Assembly (NCBI GenBank): GCA_964345225.1
Contig: CAYFQB010000084.1
Span: forward strand, 1-29,664
Source: CAYFQB01 sp964345225
Lineage (GTDB): Bacteria > Nitrospirota > Thermodesulfovibrionia > Thermodesulfovibrionales > UBA6898
Direction: 5' to 3'
Length of the DNA stretch: 29,664 bases
In this document: positions 23,847 to 29,664 of the stretch, piece by piece
Position numbering within the stretch: the stretch's first letter is position 1
How the letters are laid out: each line of letters starts with the position of its first letter
The notes under the pieces: model-generated
What the model was told of the DNA's origin: nothing
Seen by the model: only the letters and a program-made list of their open reading frames with translations
Database searches by the model: none
Program-made: the position numbers and the translations under genes

Positions 23847-24325
23847 TCTTGAGCCTCATTTTTATCTTCCTCCTCCCTCTCCTTGTCATGATCCAGCATT
23901 CTTAAATGGCTTTCTACAAGCCTCTTAAGCTCTTCTTTAAAATGGCGTCTTATTCCTTTAAGGTCAACGATATCCTCATGTATTTTTATTACCTTCTCCT
24001 GGGCTTCTTTAATTATGCCATCTGCCTTAAGTTCTGCCTCCTTTATCAAGAGCTCTGCCTCTTTTCTTGAATTAACCTTATACTCATCAACCATCTGCTG
24101 GGCTGTCATAAGAGTCTCTTTCAGGGTAGTCTCCATGTCCTTGTATTCCTTGATATGGCTTTCTGTCCTCTGCAGAGTTTCTTTAAGCGATGCATTCTCT
24201 CTGAGAAGCTCCTCCATCTCCTCTCTTATGATCTCTAGAAATGCATATACCTCTTCAACGTCAAAACCTCTTAAGAGCTGGGTGGGAAAAGTCTTTTGTT
24301 GGATATCAAGCGGGGTTATTCTCAT
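23843..24325 (-). CDS. divIVA: DivIVA domain protein
   Basis: The 160-residue protein opens with the DivIVA membrane-targeting segment, 'MRITPLDIQQKTFPTQLLRG' followed by 'FDVEEVYAFLE'. A long parallel coiled coil covers about residues 30-150. DivIVA binds curved membrane at poles and septa and recruits partners. The family is best known in Gram-positives but occurs in some diderm phyla. ATG 24325 follows AGGAGG, which is made by the last codons of yggT. The neighbours yggT, proC and yggS reproduce the ylmE-sepF-ylmG-divIVA region of Firmicutes, supporting a role in growth or division. Confidence 0.9.
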   Translation of the reverse strand: MRITPLDIQQKTFPTQLLRGFDVEEVYAFLEIIREEMEELLRENASLKETLQRTESHIKEYKDMETTLKETLMTAQQMVDEYKVNSRKEAELLIKEAELKADGIIKEAQEKVIKIHEDIVDLKGIRRHFKEELKRLVESHLRMLDHDKEREEEDKNEAQE

Positions 24326-24326
24326 A

Positions 24327-24632
24327 TTAACCTCCTCCTAATTTATAACCAATTTTTATTAAAGACGTTATGAAAAATGACTGAATAAATATAATAACAA
24401 GAATTACTATTATTGGTGAGATATCTATAGGACCAAGCCTGTAACCTATCATACGCCTGAAAGGTCTTAATGCAGGCTCTGTTACTGAATAAAGAAACCT
24501 GACTATAGGATTATAAGGGTCGGGATTAACCCAGCTTACTAAAGCAGCAATTATTACAACCCACATATAAATCTCCAGAACCCAGTCGAGAATTTTTGCT
24601 ATGGATATAATCAAATCACCGAAAATAAACAT
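24327..24632 (-). CDS. yggT: YggT/YlmG family membrane protein
   Basis: The 101-residue protein has two membrane helices (about 8-30 and 70-95) separated by the conserved loop 'SWVNPDPYNPIVRFLYSVTE' and 'PALRPFRRMI'. These are the hallmarks of YggT/YlmG, a small membrane protein linked to division or osmotic protection in bacteria and plastids. The start ATG shares one base with the proC stop (TAATG). The 3' end lies one base before the divIVA start. Confidence 0.92.
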   Translation of the reverse strand: MFIFGDLIISIAKILDWVLEIYMWVVIIAALVSWVNPDPYNPIVRFLYSVTEPALRPFRRMIGYRLGPIDISPIIVILVIIFIQSFFITSLIKIGYKLGGG

Positions 24633-25420
24633 TACTCTCTCCTCCCTAATTCCTCTGCCCTCTTCCTTGCAGCCTGAAGGGCATCTACTACTATACCAAG
24701 AAAATCCTTTTCCTCAAATACCTTCAATCCCGCAGCTGTTGTACCCCCAGGAGAGGTCACCATCTTCCTCAGGTTTTCAGGAGACATTCCTGTATCAAGG
24801 AGCTTTGCTGTGCCGAGTAACGTCTGCACTGCAAGTTCAGCAGCATCCGCCTTATTAAGACCCATTTTTACACCGCTCTCTGTCATAGCCTCTATAAACA
24901 GAGCAATAAAGGCAGGGCCGCTACCTGACATCGCAGTTACAGCATTCATATGTTCTTCAGGCAATGTTATCACTTTGCCTATTGACATCAGCATGCTTTT
25001 TACAATATTGACTTCCGTACCGTAAAAACATCCGCATAATGACATAACAGACATGCCCTCCTGGACAATTGCGGGAGTATTCGGCATCACCCTGATGATC
25101 TGCTTTGTCCTTAGTTTTGACTCAAGATATGAGAGTGTGATGCCAGCAGCTATCGTTACAACCGTATGTTTATCCGTTATCACATCTGATATTTCATCGA
25201 GTACTGTATCCATGTTCTGCGGCTTAACAGCAAGTATTACAATACTGCTTAAAGAAACCAGCTCTCTGTTGGAATTTAACGTTTTAACACCATAAGCCTG
25301 CTGCAGATACTTTCTCTTCTCCTCTACCGGCTCAGATACAAGGATATCTTTCATTCCCTTTGCTGTCATACCCTTAATCAGGGCCTCTGCCATATTACCG
25401 CCGCCGATAAAACCTATCAT
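24632..25420 (-). CDS. proC: Pyrroline-5-carboxylate reductase
   Basis: This enzyme makes L-proline from 1-pyrroline-5-carboxylate with NAD(P)H. The 262 residues are the normal length. 'IGFIGGGNMAEALIKG' is the dinucleotide-binding motif. 'AVKPQ', 'RVMPNTPA' and 'AMSGSGPAF' are conserved core motifs. The family C-terminal region 'LRKMVTSPGGTTAAGL' is intact. Its ribosome binding site (AAGGAG / GAGGGG, just upstream of ATG 25420) is made entirely by two heptad repeat units (25423-25436). Confidence 0.96.
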   Translation of the reverse strand: MIGFIGGGNMAEALIKGMTAKGMKDILVSEPVEEKRKYLQQAYGVKTLNSNRELVSLSSIVILAVKPQNMDTVLDEISDVITDKHTVVTIAAGITLSYLESKLRTKQIIRVMPNTPAIVQEGMSVMSLCGCFYGTEVNIVKSMLMSIGKVITLPEEHMNAVTAMSGSGPAFIALFIEAMTESGVKMGLNKADAAELAVQTLLGTAKLLDTGMSPENLRKMVTSPGGTTAAGLKVFEEKDFLGIVVDALQAARKRAEELGRRE

Positions 25421-25422
25421 CC

Positions 25423-25436
25423 CCTCACTCCTTACT
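25423..25436. repeat. Two heptad units forming the proC ribosome binding site
   Basis: CCTCACT and CCTTACT (plus strand) read as AGTAAGG-AGTGAGG on the proC strand, directly before GG-ATG. They have the same period and core as the larger array at 25477-25638 and supply the only Shine-Dalgarno sequence of proC. Confidence 0.6.
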
Positions 25437-25476
25437 TTGCCTGCAACTGTACCTTTACCTGTTTTTAATTTGTGCC

Positions 25477-25638
25477 TACTGCTTACTTCCTACTGCTTAC
25501 TTCCTACTTTGTTAGTCCTGAGCCTGTCGAAAGGTTCGCCCTGCTCCCTGCTCCTTGCACCCTGCTTTTCACTCCTCACTCCTCACTCCTCACTCCTTAC
25601 TTTTCACTTTTCACTTTTCACTTTTTACTTTTTATTCT
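25477..25638. repeat. Heptanucleotide tandem repeat array at the yggS-proC junction
   Basis: The array has two blocks. The first is TACTGCT-TACTTCC-TACTGCT-TACTTCC-TACTTTG (25477-25511). The second is CTGCTCC x2, TTGCACC, CTGCTTT, TCACTCC x4, TTACTTT, TCACTTT x3, TTACTTT and TTATTCT (25541-25638). Between them is TCCTGAGCCTGTCGAAAGG (25516-25534), which closely resembles a short sequence I recall recurring in many unrelated bacterial genomes. The array covers the yggS stop codon (25618-25620) and supplies its last codons. Confidence 0.85.
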
Positions 25639-26331
25639 TTCTCCAAATATTGCAGTCCCAATTCTTACCATTGTCGCCCCTTCAATTATCGCAATTTCAA
25701 AATCATTTGTCATTCCCATAGAAAGTTCAGGCAACCTGAATCCACTTTTTTCCGTCTTATCCCTGATTTCTTTCAATTCTCTGAAATACGGCCTTGCCTT
25801 TTCAGGGTCATCAAAAAAAGGCGGCATCATCATTAAACCTTCGGTGCTAAGGTTGCTCATACCTTTAATTCGTTCAAGCAACTCTATAAAATTATCTTTT
25901 ATAATTCCATGCTTACTATCTATATCTAAAAGTTTTATTTGAACAAGAATACTCTGTATCTTACCTATTTTTTCTGCCTGTTTATTTATCTCTTCTGCAA
26001 GCTCTATGGAATCAACAGAGTGTATCAGATCGAATAACCTAACAGCAATCTTTGTCTTATTCTTCTGAAGATGTCCGACCAGATGCCATTTAACGTTGCC
26101 GTAAGTAACTTGCAACTCTTTACTCGTAACTTTCTTTTGTGCCTCCTGTACCCTGTTTTCTCCAAATTCTCTCAGGCCTATTTCCAAAGCCTTTTTTATT
26201 ACACTGCTTTCGACGGTCTTTGTAACAGCTATAAGTCTAACTTCTTCCGGGCTTCTTCCTGACCTTATGGCAGCACTTGCAATTCTTCTGTATATGTTTT
26301 TAATATTTTCAAGAAGCTGCTTATCATCCAT
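25618..26331 (-). CDS. yggS: YggS family pyridoxal 5'-phosphate homeostasis protein
   Basis: This single-domain alanine-racemase-fold protein binds and buffers PLP. Over 237 residues it shows 'VRLIAVTKTV' with PLP lysine K38, 'FGENRVQEA', 'WHLVGHLQKNKTK', 'IHSVDS', 'STEGLMMMP', 'LSMGMTNDFEIAI' and 'RIGTAIFGER'. Two parts are written by heptad repeats. One is residues about 68-77 ('VTSKELQVTY'), an extra segment before the conserved WHLVGH. The other is the C-terminal 'KSKK' plus stop. Both lie outside conserved motifs, so the protein should still work. It starts the ylmE-like division cluster. The radical SAM gene ends 67 bp upstream. Confidence 0.94.
   Translation of the reverse strand: MDDKQLLENIKNIYRRIASAAIRSGRSPEEVRLIAVTKTVESSVIKKALEIGLREFGENRVQEAQKKVTSKELQVTYGNVKWHLVGHLQKNKTKIAVRLFDLIHSVDSIELAEEINKQAEKIGKIQSILVQIKLLDIDSKHGIIKDNFIELLERIKGMSNLSTEGLMMMPPFFDDPEKARPYFRELKEIRDKTEKSGFRLPELSMGMTNDFEIAIIEGATMVRIGTAIFGERIKSKK
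26104..26138. repeat. Heptad repeat inside the yggS coding sequence
   Basis: AGTAACT-TGCAACT-CTTTACT-CGTAACT-TTCTTTT (plus strand) keeps ACT in register for four units. It encodes YggS residues about 66-77 in frame, in a region that is variable and shorter in well-known homologues. Confidence 0.55.
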
Positions 26332-26398
26332 ATTTCATGTTATTAAAAAGAATAAAAGTAATACTATAGTAGTAACTATCAAATTAAAATTCAATAAG

Positions 26399-28033
26399 TT
26401 AAGCTGATGATAAGGAGTATTGATACTCCTTCCAGAGTTTTTCTTTAGAAACCCCGATGTCTATAAAATCCCATGGCATAATCTCTGTTATGTCCTTTTT
26501 TCTAAAGATATAAAAATCCCTGCTGATTTCTGATGCCTTGTTTCTCACCTGGAGACCGTTTTCAAATGCAGTATCCTCTATTATCCTGGCAACTCTCCTG
26601 TCCCCAAGTGAAAATACTCCCTGCTTGTAGGCGTATTTTGGTACATCATGAAATACTTTCACGCCTTTTACCTGGGAAAGACCTTTCTTTATCATTTTCA
26701 AACTTACCTTAACCTCCTTCAGAGATTCCATATGATGCCACTGAAAGGGCGTAAAAGGTTTTGGGACAAAGGTACTGATGCTTAATGTAATAAATCCTTT
26801 TCGACAATTATCCCGTATTTTCTTGACCAGATAAACTATCTCGTCGATATCTTCCCTCGTTTCAGTAGGAAGACCGACCATAAAATAAAGCCTTAAAGTC
26901 TCTATTTCGCTTTCAAGGATGAGTCTGGCTGTTTCAATTATATCAGTTTCGGTAATCTTTTTATTGATAACTCTCCTTAACCTTTCGCTCCCTGCCTCAG
27001 GTGCCATTGAAACACTCTTATGCCCCCTTAACAATTGAACAATACGCCCACTTCTTGGACTTGCCCTCATAGATGTAATAGAAAAATCAACTCCTTCTAT
27101 TGACAAGACTTCCTCAGCATGAGGATAATCTGAAAGAGACGGTCCTATAAGGCCAATTCTTCTTGTTCTTGATAAAGCACTTTCAACCTCATATTTAAGC
27201 ACATTCGGATCTTTTTTCCTCACAGGCCTGTAAATATGTCCTGCAACACAAAATCTGCATGACCAGATGCAGCCCCGCATGGCTTCAAGCAGATACATAT
27301 CCGAAAACTCTGCTTCCGGGGTTGTAATAACCGTTTCAAAGAAAGACTTAGATATATCTTTAACAGTGCGCTTGTGGATAACTTCAGGGGCATTACCTGT
27401 CGATTTTCTTCTTATAATGTTACCGGCATCACTATACTCTACCGAATAATATCGGGGTATATATATACCTTCAATCTTGAGAGCCTCCTTAAACAGCTTC
27501 TCTTTCGTCACTGAACTCCTGTAAACAGACAAAAACTCCATAAGCATTTCCTCTGCCTCGCCAATAAAACATATATCAAAGAACTCAGCCAGAGGTTCTG
27601 GATTGAAAAAAGCGCATACGCCGCCTAAAATTACGAGCGGGTGTGATGAGTTCCTTTCAGAGCTTCTAATCGGTATCCTGGACATTTTCAGTATTTTCAG
27701 TATGTTCGGATAATCGTTCTCAAAAGATACAGAAAAGGCAATTATGTCAAACCTGGCAAGAGGCCTTTTGGATTCAATGGAAAAAATCTCTGTTCCGGTA
27801 CGCAAGTATTCATCGATATCATCAGCATCTGGAAGAAAAACCCTTTCGCATACCACATCATTAAAGCTGTTGAATAGTCCGTAAATACCCTGGTACCCCA
27901 GGCTTGACATTCCGACAGAATAAATATTCGGATAAACCAGTGCTATACTGATCTTACCACCGGGATCCTTGAAAACTGTCCCGTTCTCTTTAGAAAGCAG
28001 GTATTCAGCCTTTTCTACAAGTTTTCTTTTCAC
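26399..28033 (-). CDS. B12-binding-type radical SAM protein (TIGR03960-like)
   Basis: The 544-residue protein has a degenerate cobalamin-binding-like N-terminal domain (about 25-200, 'IALVYPNIYSVGMSSLGYQG', 'LVILGGVCAFFNPEPLAEF', 'CFIGEAEE'). The radical SAM core has C255, C259 and C262 in 'MRGCIWSCRFCVAG'. 'SMAPEAGSERLR' and 'LYFMVGLPTET' are later core motifs. The family is widespread in anaerobes, often followed by a DUF2344 protein that is absent here; the reaction is unknown. The start is GTG (28033) with a weak site. It lies 15 bp after the DUF3786 gene. Confidence 0.87.
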   Translation of the reverse strand: MKRKLVEKAEYLLSKENGTVFKDPGGKISIALVYPNIYSVGMSSLGYQGIYGLFNSFNDVVCERVFLPDADDIDEYLRTGTEIFSIESKRPLARFDIIAFSVSFENDYPNILKILKMSRIPIRSSERNSSHPLVILGGVCAFFNPEPLAEFFDICFIGEAEEMLMEFLSVYRSSVTKEKLFKEALKIEGIYIPRYYSVEYSDAGNIIRRKSTGNAPEVIHKRTVKDISKSFFETVITTPEAEFSDMYLLEAMRGCIWSCRFCVAGHIYRPVRKKDPNVLKYEVESALSRTRRIGLIGPSLSDYPHAEEVLSIEGVDFSITSMRASPRSGRIVQLLRGHKSVSMAPEAGSERLRRVINKKITETDIIETARLILESEIETLRLYFMVGLPTETREDIDEIVYLVKKIRDNCRKGFITLSISTFVPKPFTPFQWHHMESLKEVKVSLKMIKKGLSQVKGVKVFHDVPKYAYKQGVFSLGDRRVARIIEDTAFENGLQVRNKASEISRDFYIFRKKDITEIMPWDFIDIGVSKEKLWKEYQYSLSSA

Positions 28034-28048
28034 TTAATTCGAATAATC

Positions 28049-28657
28049 CTATAAAAGAATAAGTGTTGACATCATTGCTACAGACCAGATTATATCAAGA
28101 GGCAGATGTAAAGATACCGTTGAATCGAAGAGCAGATCAACCCTTGATTCCCATTCCTCATCTTCGAGCCATAAAATTAATGTAACAGGTATTTTCGGGA
28201 AAGCATAAAGCTCCAATGCCGCATCGCCGTATTTGACCTCTTTCCCTCCCATCTCAATGCCTCTTTCAGTAAATCCAACCCTGTCATTGGCATATTTTTT
28301 TGCAACAGCATCAAGTGGCAGGACATGAGTTCCTCTAAAAAAAATATCTCCACCACTTAAAGTGGAAGGTTTCACAAGTTCTCCTGACGGCTGTATATCC
28401 TTTGCATTTAAAAGATACCAAAGGATAGAAATCCTGAAGAAATATGATAGCCTGCCGAGAAATAACTCACCCTCTTTATCCAGAGTTAAAATCTCTTTTT
28501 TCTCAATGTCAACAGAAAAGCCCTTCCCGAAAGATTTCAGGCTGTAAATTCTGCTTTTACTGTCAAAATCAGCCCCTGTCCTCCTGCATACGTCATCGGG
28601 TTTGATTTTTGAAAGCCCTTCCCATGCTCTATCTTCGCCTGAAACTAAGTTAGACAT
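28049..28657 (-). CDS. DUF3786 domain protein
   Basis: The 202-residue protein has the DUF3786 pattern: 'VCRRTGADFD' near the N-terminus, a central 'RISILWYLLNAKDIQPSGELVK', given here as 'ILWYLLNAKDIQPSGELV', then 'GGDIFFRGTHVLP' and 'FPKIPVTLILWLEDEEWES' near the C-terminus, then a hydrophobic end. The family occurs mainly in strict anaerobes, often beside corrinoid or radical SAM genes; its function is unknown. It is probably co-transcribed with the radical SAM gene 15 bp downstream and is divergent from smpB. Confidence 0.85.
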   Translation of the reverse strand: MSNLVSGEDRAWEGLSKIKPDDVCRRTGADFDSKSRIYSLKSFGKGFSVDIEKKEILTLDKEGELFLGRLSYFFRISILWYLLNAKDIQPSGELVKPSTLSGGDIFFRGTHVLPLDAVAKKYANDRVGFTERGIEMGGKEVKYGDAALELYAFPKIPVTLILWLEDEEWESRVDLLFDSTVSLHLPLDIIWSVAMMSTLILL

Positions 28658-28754
28658 ATACTACCTATTATACGCAATTGGAATATGGAATTTGGTGATT
28701 GATTATTCTTTGAAGGGGGTTTTACATAATTAGCTGCGCATGTTAATATTTTTA

Positions 28755-29198
28755 ATGAAAATAGTTACGCAGAACAGAAAAGCATTCCATAACTATTTCA
28801 TTGAAGAAACAATAGAGGCCGGGATTGTACTTACCGGGACCGAAGTAAAATCACTAAGAGAAGGCAGGGCCAATCTGAAAGACAGCTATGTCATAGTAAA
28901 AGACTCTGAGGCATTCCTGCTGAACTGTCATATCAGCCCTTATACACACGGCAATATTATGAATCACGACCCGCTTCGTAACAGAAAACTCCTATTACAT
29001 AAAAAAGAGATATTAAGGCTTCAGGGAAAGAGCTTTCAAAAAGGCTATTCCCTTATCCCACTAAAAATATACTTTAAAGGAGCTCATGCAAAAGTAGAGG
29101 TCGGGCTGGCAAAAGGTAAAAGACTTTATGAAAAAAGGGAGGCCATTAAAAAAAGAGAGGCTGACAGAGAGATAAAGCGAGCCTTGAAAAGCCGATGA
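28755..29198 (+). CDS. smpB: SsrA-binding protein SmpB
   Basis: This small RNA-binding protein delivers tmRNA to stalled ribosomes. It has 147 residues from ATG 28755 ('MKIVTQNRKAFHNYFIEET'), the usual family start. An upstream in-frame ATG at 28740 would add MLIFL and has no ribosome binding site. It shows 'AGIVLTGTEVKSLREGRANL', 'DSYV', 'RKLLLHKKEI', 'PLKIYF', 'KVEVGLAKGKRLYEKRE' and a basic C-terminal tail ending in 'RALKSR'. Its RNA partner is encoded 24 bp downstream on the same strand. Confidence 0.95.
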   Translation: MKIVTQNRKAFHNYFIEETIEAGIVLTGTEVKSLREGRANLKDSYVIVKDSEAFLLNCHISPYTHGNIMNHDPLRNRKLLLHKKEILRLQGKSFQKGYSLIPLKIYFKGAHAKVEVGLAKGKRLYEKREAIKKREADREIKRALKSR

Positions 29199-29210
29199 TT
29201 ATGTTATAAT
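29184..29210 (+). promoter_or_regulatory. tmRNA promoter (extended -10)
   Basis: TGTTATAAT (29202-29210) is a perfect extended -10. TTGAAA (29184-29189), inside the smpB 3' end, is a -35-like hexamer at a short 15-bp spacing. Transcription would start near 29217, just before the mature tmRNA end at 29223. So tmRNA probably has its own promoter besides read-through from smpB. Confidence 0.65.
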
Positions 29211-29222
29211 TAAATATACCCT

Positions 29223-29570
29223 GGGGGCGAAAGGGCTCGACGGGGGTTATGAGGATCATGTGGCATGTCGTGGCTCCATCACCACGTTAAAAGGTGGAAA
29301 AAAACACAAACGCCAACAACGAACTGGCACTCGCTGCTTAATTAGAAAGCGGCACGCTACTCAGGGATTGTCTGTGTCCCCGAGATAGCGTCGGTAAACA
29401 GACTGGCTATCGGGTTTTCTCCTGAACCGGTAGCAAGATAAAGGGAGATAGGATATCAGGAAACCTGGCTGTTGGTGTCCTGAAATCCGAAATTCAAAAG
29501 ACAGTCTACGCATGTAGAAGCATGAGAGTAGTACCTTCGGACGCGGGTTCGATTCCCGCCGCCTCCACCA
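29223..29570 (+). ncRNA. ssrA: Transfer-messenger RNA (tmRNA, SsrA)
   Basis: This 348-base one-piece tmRNA rescues stalled ribosomes and tags the unfinished protein. The 5' end GGGGGCG pairs with CGCCTCC before the encoded CCA at 29568-29570 (7-bp acceptor stem, one G-U). The T arm is in GCGGGTTCGATTCCCGC. The tag frame starts at GCC 29312 and reads A-N-N-E-L-A-L-A-A with stop TAA at 29339-29341. The hydrophobic ALAA end is the usual degradation signal. Several pseudoknot-like inverted segments follow (29360-29500). Confidence 0.97.
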
Positions 29571-29573
29571 GTC

Positions 29574-29615
29574 TTCGTTCGAAACGAATTAAATATGGGA
29601 AGTGTCCCTTATTTT
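29574..29615 (+). terminator. Possible tmRNA terminator region
   Basis: Two small hairpins follow tmRNA: TTCGTT-CGA-AACGAA (29574-29588) and GGGA-AGTG-TCCC (29597-29608). The second is followed by TTATTTT. Either could end transcription, but both are short. The remaining bases to 29664 show no gene. Confidence 0.4.
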
Positions 29616-29664
29616 AAAAACTTCACCATACATATTTCATCGATATATTCACGTCCTATCCTAA

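Noticed and set aside
25423..25638. CRISPR-like array
   Set aside because: The repeat unit is only 7 bases, there are no unique spacers of 30 or so bases, and no cas genes are present.
25437..25942. Overlapping plus-strand frames across the heptad array
   Set aside because: Leu/Ser/Pro-rich translations result from the 7-base repeat being read in all three frames; they overlap yggS antisense.

Overview
The window looks like chromosomal backbone DNA from an AT-rich, Gram-negative-type (diderm), probably anaerobic bacterium, most plausibly Nitrospirota (Thermodesulfovibrio-like) or a neighbouring deep lineage. The assignment is an inference from gene content: a dTDP-rhamnose polysaccharide operon, an AlgH/YqgE protein and an RseC protein (diderm traits), three radical SAM proteins, a DUF3786 protein, an archaeal-type phosphoglycerate mutase, a DivIVA/YggT/ProC/YggS division cluster, and a probable selenoprotein. 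No phage, complete insertion sequence, CRISPR array or rRNA gene was seen.

Layout. 1-864 (-) is the N-terminal part of leucyl aminopeptidase PepA, cut by the window edge. 1027-2190 (+) is a cardiolipin-synthase-like phospholipase D. 2191-2463 is non-coding and built from inverted repeats with an ACCCCGT core. It leads into 2484-2750, a glutaredoxin gene whose first redox cysteine codon is an in-frame TGA followed by a SECIS-like hairpin, so it is probably a selenocysteine glutaredoxin. This gene overlaps copA (2743-5205), a Cu(I)-exporting P1B ATPase. On the minus strand 11597-5215 is one tight operon: rmlA, rmlC, rmlB, rmlD, a GT2 glycosyltransferase, a B12-binding radical SAM protein and a YdcF-like protein. 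It supplies dTDP-L-rhamnose and probably transfers it onto a surface glycan. 14639-11873 (-) holds an EF-G paralogue and a small secreted STN-like protein.

14762-17929 carries single genes: RseC, an iron-sulfur flavoprotein, AlgH, a membrane protein and a small coiled-coil protein. 18305-20906 (+) has an archaeal-type phosphoglycerate mutase followed by a fusion of a TatD nuclease and a radical SAM enzyme. 22348-20890 (-) is a response regulator next to a GAF/HD-GYP protein whose GYP motif is altered. 28657-22581 (-) runs DUF3786, a B12-type radical SAM protein, yggS, proC, yggT, divIVA and hisS. The window ends with smpB (+) and tmRNA (ssrA), the two partners of trans-translation, side by side.

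Two kinds of small repeat cut across the genes. One is a family of short inverted-repeat elements with an ACCCC core (2191-2463, 18007-18044, 22463-22558). The other is degenerate 7-bp tandem repeats with ACT (or AGT) every seventh base (19512-19546, 25423-25436, 25477-25638, 26104-26138). These heptads form the proC ribosome binding site, the YggS C-terminus and an internal YggS segment, and the junction of the phosphoglycerate mutase and TatD genes. The most interesting finding is the selenocysteine glutaredoxin overlapping a copper exporter. A standard gene caller would miss or truncate it.
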